DNA of 43,719 bases from Bryobacterales bacterium (lineage in GTDB: Bacteria; Acidobacteriota; Terriglobia; Bryobacterales; Bryobacteraceae): the NCBI GenBank assembly GCA_026954325.1, contig JAIXKK010000227.1, positions 1 to 43,719 on the forward strand, in the 5' to 3' direction. Position 1 is the stretch's first letter; each line of letters opens with the position of its first letter. Made by a program: the position numbers and the translations under genes. Of this stretch, positions 7,658 to 16,739 are shown one piece after another. The notes beneath the pieces are model-generated. The model was not told the origin of the DNA and searched no databases. It saw nothing but the letters and a program-made list of their open reading frames with translations.

Positions 7658-8965
7658 ATGTCTGTCCACGGAGTCGAAGACCTGCCGCGGAGGCTCGGGC
7701 TGCTCGACGCCACCACAACCGTAATCGGAACGATGGTCGGAGGCGCCATCTTCATCATTCCCGCCAATATCGCCAGGGAGGTCCCCTCCATCCCGCTGAT
7801 CCTGATCATCTGGGTGGTCACCGGTCTGATCTCGTTATTCGGCGCGCTCGCCTACGCGGAACTCGGCGCGATGCTGCCGCATTCCGGCGGGCAGTATGTT
7901 TACCTGCGCGAGGCGTATGGTCCGCTGCCGGCGTTCATCACCGGCTGGGTATTTTTCCTCATCATCAATTCCGGATCGATCGCCGCGGTCTCCGTTGTCT
8001 GCGCCACCTATCTTTCCTACCTGCTGCCGGGAATCCCCGGGTTAATGCGCTGGGCGCCCGTGACGCTCATCTTCATGCTATCGGCGGTCAACTACCTGGG
8101 CGTGCGCCAGGGCGCGCTGGTGCAGAATCTGTTCACGTTCTTCAAGCTGGCAGGCCTCGCGCTTCTCGTTCTCGGCGCCTTCTTCTTCCATGGCTCCTCC
8201 TCGCTTCACTGGAGCATGCCGGAGAGCCTCTCCTCGACGGCATTGAGTTCAGCCATGCTCGGCGCGTTTCTCGCCTATGACGGCTGGCACTATATCGCCT
8301 TCGTCGCCGGTGAAGTGATCCACCCGCGCCGCAACCTTCTGTGGTCGCTCGTCATCGGCGTCGTCGCCGTAATGGCCGTCTATCTGGTTGTGAACATCGC
8401 CTACTTTCACGTGCTCCCCATCGGCGTGATCGCGGCCAGCGAGCGCGTCGCGGCCGCGTCCGCCGAACAAACCATCGGGCCGCTTGGAGCCGCCATCGTC
8501 ACTCTGACGATTCTGCTTTCCACCACCGGAGCGGCCAACGGCGCCATCATGACATCGCCGCGCGTCTACTTCACCCAGGCGCGCGATGGACTCTTTTTCC
8601 GCAAGCTGAGCGAAATCCACCCCAGGTTCCTCACGCCCTCCGCGTCCATTCTCACGCAGGGCCTCTGGGCAAGTTTCCTGGCCGCCACGGGTTCCTACGT
8701 CACGCTGATCTCCTACGTCCTGTTCATCGCCTGGATCATTCACGCGCTGACCGTGCTGGGCCTGATCGTCCTGCGCCGCAAACACCCCGAATGGGAACGC
8801 CCCTATCGAGTGTGGGGATACCCTTGGGCGCCGCTCCTGTTTGTTGCGTTTGCCGCGTGGTTCGTGGTGACGACGCTCGCCGCCCGGCCCGCGTCGTCGA
8901 TCGCCGGGATGGGAATCATGGCGGCAGGCGTGCCCATCTACTATTTCTGGCGCAAGAGGAAGTGA
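7658..8965 (+). CDS. APC-superfamily amino acid permease
   Basis: The protein has 435 residues and about 12 hydrophobic segments. TM1 contains the broken-helix motif region GTMVGGAIFIIP, the counterpart of the G-S/M-G-I-F substrate-binding segment of LeuT-fold APC transporters. The following loop has AYAELGAMLPHSGGQYVYL, a classic APC signature that joins TM2 and TM3. The C-terminal region PEWERPYRVWGYPWAPLLF is typical of the LAT/YfnA-like amino acid-polyamine branch. The protein should be a proton-coupled or exchange transporter in the inner membrane; the exact substrate cannot be read. It lies 72 bp upstream of an exported isomerase gene, which has its own RBS and a possible promoter. Confidence 0.92.
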   Translation: MSVHGVEDLPRRLGLLDATTTVIGTMVGGAIFIIPANIAREVPSIPLILIIWVVTGLISLFGALAYAELGAMLPHSGGQYVYLREAYGPLPAFITGWVFFLIINSGSIAAVSVVCATYLSYLLPGIPGLMRWAPVTLIFMLSAVNYLGVRQGALVQNLFTFFKLAGLALLVLGAFFFHGSSSLHWSMPESLSSTALSSAMLGAFLAYDGWHYIAFVAGEVIHPRRNLLWSLVIGVVAVMAVYLVVNIAYFHVLPIGVIAASERVAAASAEQTIGPLGAAIVTLTILLSTTGAANGAIMTSPRVYFTQARDGLFFRKLSEIHPRFLTPSASILTQGLWASFLAATGSYVTLISYVLFIAWIIHALTVLGLIVLRRKHPEWERPYRVWGYPWAPLLFVAFAAWFVVTTLAARPASSIAGMGIMAAGVPIYYFWRKRK

Positions 8966-8994
8966 GCGGCGCCCGGCCGTCGCTCTGTCCACGG

Positions 8995-9005
8995 GAGTAT
9001 ACTCC
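8995..9005 (+). promoter_or_regulatory. Palindrome GAGTATACTC with TATACT -10-like core (second copy)
   Basis: This is identical to the 7591-7600 palindrome and is followed by C in both places. TATACT at 8998-9003 lies 34 bp before the ATG at 9038, a normal distance for a -10 box. No good -35 is visible. Confidence 0.35.
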
Positions 9006-9037
9006 TGCTGAGGGAGATCCATGGGAGGAGAGTCCCG

Positions 9038-9949
9038 ATGACACGGCGGAACCTGAACTTTGCGCTCTCGGGCGGAGGCGCCATCGCCTTGTTGGGAGGC
9101 CCCTCCACGGCTTGGGCGCGGACCCGCAAGCCGCTGCTTGGCTTCAAGCAGTACGGCATGAAGAAACTTCCCGTTCGTGAAGCGATCCGCCACATCGCCG
9201 CGATCGGCTACAAGGCCGTGAGCTTGACGTTGATGCCAACCTGGGACACCGAACCGAAGCTGTTGAGCAGGACGGACCGCGCCGAGATTCGGAAGCAGAT
9301 CGGCGGCCTCGGGCTGGTGCTGGCCTCGGTTCAAGAGAGCTTGCGGCTGGCGGGGCCGGACGGAAGCAGAAAGAGCAACCTGGATCATCTACGCGCCGCG
9401 GCGGCCGTTGCGCATGAACTGTCGCCCGGAGCGCCGGCCGTGATCGAGACCCCGGTGGGCGGCAGGCCGGAGAAGTGGGAAGAGACCAGGCACAAGATGG
9501 CTGATGAACTGGGCGAGTGGGCGAAGACTCTGGAACCACTCAGAACGGTGCTTGCCATCGAAGGACATGTGGGCACCGCCCTCGACAGGCCCGAGAAAGT
9601 GCTGTGGCTCCTGGATCAGGTGAAGAGCCCTTGGATCGGGAACCTGTTCGATTACAGCCACTACCATCTGCAGCGGCTGGGCCTGGGCGAGACGTTACGG
9701 CAACTGGCGAGCCGTACCGTGTTGCATCACGTAAAAGACAGCACTGGAAATGCGGAGAAGTTCCGTTTCCTGCTGCCGGGTGATTCGCGCGAGATCAATT
9801 ACAAGGAGTACGCGCAAGTCCTCGGCGAAATCCACTACCAGGGGCCATTGCTGCTCGAGGTCAGCGCCCAGATCTTCAACCAGCCGGATTATGACGGCCT
9901 GGCGGCCGCGAAACGCTGTTGGGATAACATGGCCCCGTATTTCGCCTGA
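9038..9949 (+). CDS. Exported sugar phosphate isomerase/epimerase-like TIM barrel
   Basis: The protein has 303 residues and the start is set by a strong GGAGGAGA ribosome site 7 nt upstream. The N-terminus MTRRNLNFALSGGGAIALLG looks like a twin-arginine signal ending near AWA. The body is a xylose isomerase-like (AP endonuclease 2) TIM barrel. Metal-ligand candidates on successive strands are AIEGH (Glu), FDYSHYH (Asp/His), HHVKD (His) and LLLEVS (Glu). Exported members of this family often accompany Gfo/Idh/MocA oxidoreductases in periplasmic sugar catabolism, for example 3-keto-glycoside pathways. The next gene is exactly such an oxidoreductase, 29 bp downstream, so an operon is likely. The substrate is unknown. 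Confidence 0.85.
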   Translation: MTRRNLNFALSGGGAIALLGGPSTAWARTRKPLLGFKQYGMKKLPVREAIRHIAAIGYKAVSLTLMPTWDTEPKLLSRTDRAEIRKQIGGLGLVLASVQESLRLAGPDGSRKSNLDHLRAAAAVAHELSPGAPAVIETPVGGRPEKWEETRHKMADELGEWAKTLEPLRTVLAIEGHVGTALDRPEKVLWLLDQVKSPWIGNLFDYSHYHLQRLGLGETLRQLASRTVLHHVKDSTGNAEKFRFLLPGDSREINYKEYAQVLGEIHYQGPLLLEVSAQIFNQPDYDGLAAAKRCWDNMAPYFA

Positions 9950-9978
9950 AGCGCGATGCGGCGGGAAAGGAAAGCTAT

Positions 9979-11529
9979 ATGCCGGAAAACGGTATTTCCA
10001 GACGGCATTTCTTCTATGGAGCGCTTCTTGCCGGTGCGGTTCCGGCGGGCGGCTTCGGCAGCGTGCCCGCGCTGACGCAGCTTGGCTACAAATCCCCGAA
10101 TGAGAAGCTGAACCTGGCGGCGATCGGCGCGGGCGGCCGGGGGTTGGTGGACCTGCGCGGCGCCGCGGCGGGAGTCGAGAACGTGGTTGCCCTCGCCGAC
10201 GTCGATTTCACCCGCGGCGCGCCGGGCTTCGCCGCGTGGCCGAAAGCCGCCAGGTACAAGGACTACCGGCGGATGCTGGACAGGCAGGCGAAGGAGATCG
10301 ACGCCGTGGTCATCACCACCGCGGACCACATGCACGCCACCTGCGCCCTGGCGTGCATGCAATCCGGCAAGCACGTCTACCTCGAAAAGCCTCTGACGCG
10401 CACCACCTGGGAAGCGCTCCTGCTGAGAGATGCGGCCGCCAGATATTCGAAGGTCGCCACGCAGATGGGAAACCAGGGTTATTCGCATGATGCGACGCGG
10501 GTGGCCTGCGAGATCATCTGGTCGGGCGAGATCGGCGATGTGACGGAGGTGCATGCCTGGTCAGGCAGACCCGAATGGCCCCTGGGAATGCGGAAGGCGC
10601 CGCCCCCAACCCCGGTTCCGGATACGCTCGATTGGGATTTGTGGCTGGGCGGCGCGGCCTGGCGTCCCTACTCCGCCGGCGACGGCGACTACAAAGCGCT
10701 CATCGCGCCCTACGCCGGAGCGATGACGCCGGCGGAAGTGCGGCGCGCTTACGCCGGGTTCTATTGTCCTTTCGTCTGGCGAGGCTTTTTTGATTTCGGC
10801 ACCGGCCACTTTGGCGACTGGGGTGTACACGTCCTGGGCCCCGCGAACTGGGCCCTGCAACTGAGCCTGGAGAGCCTCATCAGCGTCGAGGTGATCAAAC
10901 AGGAGGGGACCAGCCCCATTACCTACCCGAGAAAGAGCGCCGTGAAATATGAATTTGGCCCGCGCGGAAGCATGCCTCCAGTCACCGTCTACTGGGAGGA
11001 TAACGTCGAAGGGGATGCCTACCTTCCACCGGGAATGAGCGCTACCGAGGCGCGCAAGACCCCGGGCACGGGTCCGCTGGTCGGTCCCAGCTTCGCTGGA
11101 AGCGCCGCCGGCGGCGGACAGCATGGCAGCGGTTACAACTGCATCTTCGTTGGCTCGAAAGGCTATCTGGGCGCCAGCGGGCGCGGCGAAGGCGTCGGCC
11201 TGCTTCCCGGTTCCCGCTGGGCGGAATACAAGCTCCCGAACCCCTACCTCGCTCGCTCGCCCGGCCCCAGCGCCGGCGACAACGCCGCCAACTGGGACAT
11301 TTCCGCTCACACGCACGATTGGATCCGCGCCTGTAAAGGCGGCGCGCCCGCCTGCTCGAACTTCAGCATCTCCGGCCCGTTCACGGCCTGGGTGGTGCTT
11401 GGCGCGGTGGCTGCTCACTATCAGGGCAAACTGCTGTGGGACAACGCCGGGATGCGGTTCTCGAACAACAAAGACGCATCCCGGTGGATCAGGCCCACAT
11501 TCCGGAAGGGGTGGGAGATCAGACTCTGA
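9979..11529 (+). CDS. Tat-exported Gfo/Idh/MocA family oxidoreductase
   Basis: The protein has 516 residues. The N-terminus has SRRHFFYGALLAGA, a good twin-arginine signal. A Rossmann motif AAIGAGGRG follows at about residues 47-55, and the family signature EKPLTRT at 136-142, whose lysine is the usual catalytic/NAD contact. ATQMGNQGY is also characteristic of this secreted subgroup. Members carry a tightly bound NAD(P) and oxidise or epimerise sugars or inositols. A purine-rich RBS (GGAAAGGAAAG) precedes the ATG. It is the second gene of the pair with the TIM-barrel isomerase. Its stop overlaps the end of the convergent M28 peptidase gene by 11 bp. Confidence 0.9.
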   Translation: MPENGISRRHFFYGALLAGAVPAGGFGSVPALTQLGYKSPNEKLNLAAIGAGGRGLVDLRGAAAGVENVVALADVDFTRGAPGFAAWPKAARYKDYRRMLDRQAKEIDAVVITTADHMHATCALACMQSGKHVYLEKPLTRTTWEALLLRDAAARYSKVATQMGNQGYSHDATRVACEIIWSGEIGDVTEVHAWSGRPEWPLGMRKAPPPTPVPDTLDWDLWLGGAAWRPYSAGDGDYKALIAPYAGAMTPAEVRRAYAGFYCPFVWRGFFDFGTGHFGDWGVHVLGPANWALQLSLESLISVEVIKQEGTSPITYPRKSAVKYEFGPRGSMPPVTVYWEDNVEGDAYLPPGMSATEARKTPGTGPLVGPSFAGSAAGGGQHGSGYNCIFVGSKGYLGASGRGEGVGLLPGSRWAEYKLPNPYLARSPGPSAGDNAANWDISAHTHDWIRACKGGAPACSNFSISGPFTAWVVLGAVAAHYQGKLLWDNAGMRFSNNKDASRWIRPTFRKGWEIRL

Positions 11530-12703
11530 GGAGCCGCCCGATCAACTCCCGGAGCACCAGGAAACTGCTCTCGACGAACTCCGGTTTCACTGTTTCGGCG
11601 CGATCTTCCGGCCGGTGCCACAGCGGCAGCGTGCGGGCATCATCGCCCCGGCTGTTGAGGTGAACCGTCCTGGCGCCCGCCGCGAGAAACGGCGCCGAGT
11701 CCATCGTGTCATCCCGCTGGAACACTTTGGGCTCGGTGTGAATGCCAAGATCACGATGGATGTCGAGAATCGTTTGCGCCAGCTTGCCGTCGGTGGTGTT
11801 GATCTGTAGATTCGGCCCGTAGGTCAACGAGTCCAGATTCACGCAAATCCGGATATCGCCGAGTGTGCCGCGGTTTTTTCGCGCCTGCGCGTAGTGCCGC
11901 GCGCCCAAGTACGAAAGCTCCTCCCCCGCCGTCGCCAGAAAACTCAGCGTCTTTTGCGGGCGGGCGCCGGACACGGCATGAGCCAGCATGAGCATGGTGA
12001 CGAGAGACGCGGTGTTATCGTTGGCGCCGGGCGTATTGTACTTTGTGTCCGCGTGAGCCACCACCATGATTTCGTCCTTCGAATCCCCGGGCAGCGTCCC
12101 GGCAACGCTGCTCGTCTTGACGCCGGGAATCCACTTCATCCGCGCTCGCGCTCGCACCGGCAGATTCTCCCTCGCCGCGCGGTCCAGCGTCTCCACATCC
12201 TGCCTGCCGAGATTGAACAGGGGAACGCCGTCCTTGTCCGAGTGGCTCGACACAATCGCGCGGCCGAACTCGCTGATACCGGCCCGCGCGAGCACGGCTC
12301 CCGATTCCTGATCCACTACTTCATACTGGCCGTTCTTCCTGAGCAAGCCGCGAATCCCGTTCTCCGGCGTGTCCGGGCTGTTATCGGCCACATACGTTTC
12401 GAGCCGCCGGTCTCCCACCTGGAAAAGCGGCTCGCCCACCGCCACCCACCTTCGAAACTCGAGCGTGTCCAGCGAAACCGCCGGCAGACAGCGCTCGAGT
12501 TCGCGCCGGATAATCGCTACGCCGGCATCGTATCCTTTGCTCCCGGATGGTCTCGGGCCGATTTCCGTACACAACGCCCGCAGCATGCCGCGCAGGTATT
12601 CCGCGCGGCCTTCGGCGGTAGCAACCAGATGGCGGGTGTCCTGTTGCGCACCGCCGCCAACCAGGGGCCACGCGAACAGGGAGAGCAACTCGCGCCGGCC
12701 CAT
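11519..12703 (-). CDS. Exported M28 family zinc aminopeptidase
   Basis: The protein has 394 residues from the ATG at 12703, 8 bp after the stop of the upstream gene, suggesting translational coupling. The start is chosen because GRRELLSLFAWPL then forms a Tat-like signal; a longer open frame to 13291 only overlaps the aldolase gene in another frame. All five M28 zinc-ligand positions are present: H217 (HADT), D229 (GAND), E261/E262 (GEELS), D291 (NLDS) and H363 (LWHRPED). The N-terminal half (about 50-200) includes a PA-like or cap region. It should be a co-catalytic dizinc aminopeptidase in the periplasm. It shares an operon with an exported aldolase-like gene whose relation to peptides is not obvious. 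Confidence 0.88.
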   Translation of the reverse strand: MGRRELLSLFAWPLVGGGAQQDTRHLVATAEGRAEYLRGMLRALCTEIGPRPSGSKGYDAGVAIIRRELERCLPAVSLDTLEFRRWVAVGEPLFQVGDRRLETYVADNSPDTPENGIRGLLRKNGQYEVVDQESGAVLARAGISEFGRAIVSSHSDKDGVPLFNLGRQDVETLDRAARENLPVRARARMKWIPGVKTSSVAGTLPGDSKDEIMVVAHADTKYNTPGANDNTASLVTMLMLAHAVSGARPQKTLSFLATAGEELSYLGARHYAQARKNRGTLGDIRICVNLDSLTYGPNLQINTTDGKLAQTILDIHRDLGIHTEPKVFQRDDTMDSAPFLAAGARTVHLNSRGDDARTLPLWHRPEDRAETVKPEFVESSFLVLRELIGRLLRV

Positions 12704-12711
12704 CGCCGGCG

Positions 12712-13647
12712 CTACCACGGCATTGCGCGCTTGGTGAGCCGCCTCCCGGCGTTCGCCGTGGCTTCGTCTCCCGAGCCGATCATGATTCCCTCCTTCAGAT
12801 TCGCCTGGATTGTAGGCAGGCGCACGCCGTCGAGGAAGAACTTCTTGTTCGCCTTGACTGCCTGGAACACCTTCCCCCTCATCTCGAGCATGGCCGGCGG
12901 GTATGGCTTGGTGTGATCCACCGTAAGTTTGAGCGACCACGACATGTCGCCCGGGCCCCACTCCGCAAAGGCAATGCCGGGGACGGCCACGGAACGCGCC
13001 ACGTTGGCGACCGCGAAACGGTCCTCCACCTTGAGGCCCAGCAGAATTTCGCCCTTGGGATTCAACGGCCACGTATCGGCAACGTGAATATACTGCTCGC
13101 CGGAGATTCCCCAGATCTGCGACGCGTAGCCCTGGCTGCCGCTGCCGCGAGTGCCTTCCCCCAGGCCCGGAGCCGCGTTCTGAAACGGATAGCGCACGGC
13201 CTCGACGAATGCCCGCACTCCCTCGGGCGATCGCGCATGACACATCAGAATCCCGTGTACACCCGTGCCCAGCACCTGCTGAATCATCCACGCATTCGCC
13301 CGCACCGTCGCTTCATCGGAGACCACCACCGGCAGCGTCACAATCACGGCGGGTGTCCGATGGCCGCTCTTAGTGGGCCCCGCGTCCACCAACCCTTTCA
13401 TGAAGGCCCGCAGCGCGCTGATGTCGAAGGCGCCGTGTTCCATTTCGTAGTTGATGTAGTCAGCCCACGTCTTGGCGAGCTTCCGGCCGTCTTCGTAGCC
13501 GCCTCCGCTGGTGGTTGCGTAGTAGATCGGCTGGCCCTGCTCGAGCAGCTCAATCGCCTTGTTGATGCGTTTCGGTTTATAGGGTTCCGCGCCAAGCAGC
13601 GCAAGATGGATCGAGAGAAAAAAAGTAAAAGCGCGAATCATGGTCAT
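12712..13647 (-). CDS. Exported HpcH/HpaI family aldolase/lyase
   Basis: The protein has 311 residues and starts with a hydrophobic signal (IRAFTFFLSIHLALLGA), unusual for a family of normally cytoplasmic enzymes. The fold is recognised from NYEMEHGAFD, TVRANAWMIQQVLGTGVHGI and LMCHAR, then LGLKVED (metal-binding Glu) and FAEWGPGDM (metal-binding Asp), the HpcH/HpaI class II pyruvate-aldolase pattern. Known relatives cleave 2-keto-3-deoxy sugar acids or hydroxy-dioate intermediates with Mg or Mn. It is the first gene of a two-gene unit with the M28 peptidase. An alternative ATG six bases downstream (13641) is equally possible. The substrate is unknown; the presence of the signal peptide is my reading and is odd. 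Confidence 0.82.
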   Translation of the reverse strand: MTMIRAFTFFLSIHLALLGAEPYKPKRINKAIELLEQGQPIYYATTSGGGYEDGRKLAKTWADYINYEMEHGAFDISALRAFMKGLVDAGPTKSGHRTPAVIVTLPVVVSDEATVRANAWMIQQVLGTGVHGILMCHARSPEGVRAFVEAVRYPFQNAAPGLGEGTRGSGSQGYASQIWGISGEQYIHVADTWPLNPKGEILLGLKVEDRFAVANVARSVAVPGIAFAEWGPGDMSWSLKLTVDHTKPYPPAMLEMRGKVFQAVKANKKFFLDGVRLPTIQANLKEGIMIGSGDEATANAGRRLTKRAMPW

Positions 13648-13718
13648 CTTGCGGTAGATTCTACAACAAAAGCGCCCGCGAGAGACAATGCGCCCTCCGC
13701 GCCCGTAATGGAACAGCC

Positions 13719-15587
13719 CTATTCGATCGCCATTTTGCCGGAACCCTCGCCCGTGGCGTCGAGGGGAGTGGCCCCGGCCTTCGATCCGTTGACTTGCAGG
13801 ATATAGGCAATGATATCCGTGTAAGCGCCGGTTGCCAGCGACCCCGGTTGTGAGGGAGGCATCGTCTTACGGACGCGATCGAATAGCGCGCGGACGCTGC
13901 GGTGAGACCACTTGCCTTTGAAATACTCGCCCGCGAGCGGTGTACCGTAAGCGCCATTTCTCAGGTTGCTTCCATGACACACCGCACACGCGGCGTTGTA
14001 GGCTGTCTTTCCATTGGCCGCCTGCGCTTCCGTGAATTGTGGCGGGATTCCGCCGGCGATTGGGGCCGGACCCGGCGCGCCCTCCCGCTTCTTCGTCCCG
14101 CTCACCTGGCGTGGTGGCTCCTCCGCTCCAGGCGCTCCCTCGCCGGTATAGGTGAAGGCGAGGATCGAGCCCGGATTCTCCATGGTCGAGGTTGTGCCCG
14201 CGTCTTTCGCGCCTGCAACTCCGCCGGGATCCGTCGCAATATAGATTGTCCTGCCGTCCGGGCTTACGGCTGTATCGCGAAACCGGTTTTCTGACTGGAA
14301 ATAACGCGAGAAATGACCGGCCGCTGATTTTCCGCCGGAAGCGAGCGGCAGAACATACAACGACCCGCGTTTCAGGGCAGCCGCTAGCAGCACGTGCTCC
14401 CAGCCCGGAATGCCTGTTCCCTTTGATGCATAGTACTCCACGCTGGACAATCCGACGGTCGGCCAACAGATGAAATCGATACCCCCGCATGCCGGATCCG
14501 AAAAGTTAAACCCGGTCGCCACGGTGAACATGGTCACCAGCGGATTGACAAATGGCTTGTGGTAATCGGACTCGCGATCCCGCGGAATCGACGCCGGAAT
14601 TGAAATATCATCGTACTTCCTCTGTGCGCATGGTGGATTCCGCGCCTCTCCCCACCGCACATAGTTATATGCTTTGTCGTCCTTGAATCCGGCGACGTGC
14701 GGCCACCCATAGTTCGAGCCCGGCGTCAGAATATTGATCTCGTCATCCGTCTTTGGCCCGTGTTCGGCGGAATAGATAATTCCATTCGCGCCGATATCCA
14801 GTCCTTGCGGGTTGCGGTGTCCATAGGTGTACACGTGGCTGACGACGCCGTTCAGCCTGGGATTGTCCGGCGGTATCGAGCCGTCCAGATTGATCCGGAG
14901 CGATTTTCCAACGTAGGCGGCGTAGTTCCGGGCGGCAATCTCCTGTCGCGCGGGCAGCCGCTGAGACTCGATCGGGAGACAGAAATTCGCAAACTGGTTG
15001 TGCCCTTGATCACCAATCGTAAAGAACAGCTTGTTCTTCGGGCCGAATTTCAGCCGTCCGCCTACATGGTCGTCACCGGCAGGCAATCCGGTGATCACAT
15101 TGACCGGGCCGGATAAGGTTCCCTTCGCCGCATCGTAGCGGAGGCGCACAATCTTCCCGTAGAGGTAACGGTAGGGACTCGCCGGATCCGTCACGTCCGG
15201 ATCCGCGCCTTTTTCCTTATCAACGTAGGTATAGGCAACGTAGACATAGTCGTTGCCTGTTCCCTTCAACAGTTCCGGGTGCAATGCCATGCCGAGTAGC
15301 CCATCCTGGCCTCCGGGCGCGGAAATCTCTTCGATGGTGATCGCAACATTTTTTTCGCCCGTCGCCGGGTTGACGCGGGTCACCTGTTTGCCGGTGCGTT
15401 CGGTGACCCACAGCATGTTGTCCGGGCCCCATGTGATTTCCCAAGGCGCGGCCAACCCCGCGGTGACTACTCTCTTCGAAAACTGCTTCGTTCCTCGCTG
15501 GACCGAATCCGGACCGTCCTGAGCGAAAACCGCCGCTACAAAAGACATACAGGCCAGTGCTGGCATTAGAGGGGAAAACCGGTTCAT
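13719..15587 (-). CDS. PQQ-dependent sugar dehydrogenase with C-terminal cytochrome c domain
   Basis: The protein has 622 residues, with a signal peptide ending near AVFA and a clear SD (GAGGAA, 5 nt spacing). Residues ~35-430 are a GSDH/sorbosone-type six-blade propeller: APWEITWGPDNMLWVTER, GGQDGLLGMALHP, GDDHVGGRLKFGP, YGHRNPQGL and SAEHGPKTDDEIN. The last is the usual active-site segment after the catalytic His region. A linker leads to a haem c domain with CAVCH at 534-538 and a probable Met ligand in TMPPSQPG (576). The enzyme would oxidise an aldose in the periplasm and pass electrons through its own haem to the respiratory chain. It is divergent from the zinc-ribbon gene across 282 bp that hold no other gene; a TATATTCC element sits at 15641-15648. 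Confidence 0.9.
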   Translation of the reverse strand: MNRFSPLMPALACMSFVAAVFAQDGPDSVQRGTKQFSKRVVTAGLAAPWEITWGPDNMLWVTERTGKQVTRVNPATGEKNVAITIEEISAPGGQDGLLGMALHPELLKGTGNDYVYVAYTYVDKEKGADPDVTDPASPYRYLYGKIVRLRYDAAKGTLSGPVNVITGLPAGDDHVGGRLKFGPKNKLFFTIGDQGHNQFANFCLPIESQRLPARQEIAARNYAAYVGKSLRINLDGSIPPDNPRLNGVVSHVYTYGHRNPQGLDIGANGIIYSAEHGPKTDDEINILTPGSNYGWPHVAGFKDDKAYNYVRWGEARNPPCAQRKYDDISIPASIPRDRESDYHKPFVNPLVTMFTVATGFNFSDPACGGIDFICWPTVGLSSVEYYASKGTGIPGWEHVLLAAALKRGSLYVLPLASGGKSAAGHFSRYFQSENRFRDTAVSPDGRTIYIATDPGGVAGAKDAGTTSTMENPGSILAFTYTGEGAPGAEEPPRQVSGTKKREGAPGPAPIAGGIPPQFTEAQAANGKTAYNAACAVCHGSNLRNGAYGTPLAGEYFKGKWSHRSVRALFDRVRKTMPPSQPGSLATGAYTDIIAYILQVNGSKAGATPLDATGEGSGKMAIE

Positions 15588-15869
15588 TAACTTCCTCGCA
15601 TTACGAATTGCGGCCCGGCGAACATTGGGCCGCCAATGGGTATATTCCGTACAACGGGCTATTGTTTAACGTTTTTAGGGAAGGCATGCATTCCTGATCT
15701 ACGCGGCAGGGAATCGCCATGGTCGCCCAAGAGTTGGGCTGCTGTCAAGCAGTCCGGCCGAGATGTGCGCCCGTCTTCCCCGTTCAGCCTTCCGGCTGTC
15801 TCCTCCATGGCCTACAATCAAGACATCCAAAGGGATCTCAAACCCGATCCACCATAGGAGGACAATCCC

Positions 15870-16733
15870 ATGCCCCGCTTCTGCGTCCACTGCGGCGCTC
15901 CTCAAACGGAGGGCGCCGCGTTTTGCCAAGGCTGCGGAAAACCGCTGCGGCCCCAGACTGCCCCCACGCAAGCCGCCCCCACCGCATCCCCCGCCCCGGC
16001 GAAGCCCGCCAGCAGTTCCTTACTCAAGTTCGTGCTCATCGCCTTCGCCGTGATTGCCCTCCTCGGGATGATCTCCGTCGCCGGTGTCATCTACGCCGGT
16101 TACCGCATTAAGAACAAAGTTGAACAAAGCGCCAAAAACCACGGAATCAACCTCCACGATCTGGCATCCTCCCCCAGCGCTCCAGGGCGCGGCCTGAACC
16201 CATGCACTCTCCTCTCCAAGGAAGAAGCCGAACAGATCCTCAAATTGCCCCTTGTGCGCGTGGATCGCTCCGGCGATGAATGCAGATATTTCGCCAAACC
16301 CCTCTCTCTCGAGGAGCAGCAGGCCGGCCTGAAGCAAGCCTTCGACGAGATGATGAAGAAAACTCAAAGCGCCCGCCCCGGCGAGGAATCGGCCGGCAAA
16401 ATACTCCGCCAGTCCGGCGTCGGCGACCTGACGCGTCAAATTGCCGGCGCCGCCAATGACGGCTCCGCGCCCCTCTTCGTCATTACCTACGCCGAAAACG
16501 GCAAGCAGCAGATCGCGGCCATGAAACTTGCCGCCGGCGCGGTCGCGGGCAAGTCGGGACTCGACGCGCTCGAGGAACTCCGCGGAATTGGCGACGAAGC
16601 CGTGCTTGGCCCGCTCGACAGCATGCTCGTTGTCGAAAAGAACGGAGCGGGAGTCGGCATTGACATGCGGCAGCTTCCGAATGCGAAACAACTCGCCATC
16701 GAAATGGCCCGCCGCATTGTGCCGAGAATGTAG
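15870..16733 (+). CDS. Zinc-ribbon membrane-anchored protein of unknown function
   Basis: The protein has 287 residues with SD AGGAGG 9 nt upstream. An N-terminal double-CxxC zinc ribbon (C5, C8, C19, C22) is followed by a Pro/Ala linker (to about 50) and one transmembrane helix at about 50-78. The rest is a soluble domain of about 200 residues with NPCTLLSKEEAEQIL near its start, a pattern seen in small secreted or membrane proteins of the DUF3558-like kind. The ribbon would be cytoplasmic and the domain exported. It converges on topA with a 6-bp gap. No function can be assigned. Confidence 0.8.
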   Translation: MPRFCVHCGAPQTEGAAFCQGCGKPLRPQTAPTQAAPTASPAPAKPASSSLLKFVLIAFAVIALLGMISVAGVIYAGYRIKNKVEQSAKNHGINLHDLASSPSAPGRGLNPCTLLSKEEAEQILKLPLVRVDRSGDECRYFAKPLSLEEQQAGLKQAFDEMMKKTQSARPGEESAGKILRQSGVGDLTRQIAGAANDGSAPLFVITYAENGKQQIAAMKLAAGAVAGKSGLDALEELRGIGDEAVLGPLDSMLVVEKNGAGVGIDMRQLPNAKQLAIEMARRIVPRM

Positions 16734-16739
16734 AAGAAC

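Noticed and set aside
12704..13291. Upstream extension of the M28 gene into the aldolase gene
   Set aside because: The aldolase frame has strong family motifs; the extension is Arg/Gly-rich with none.
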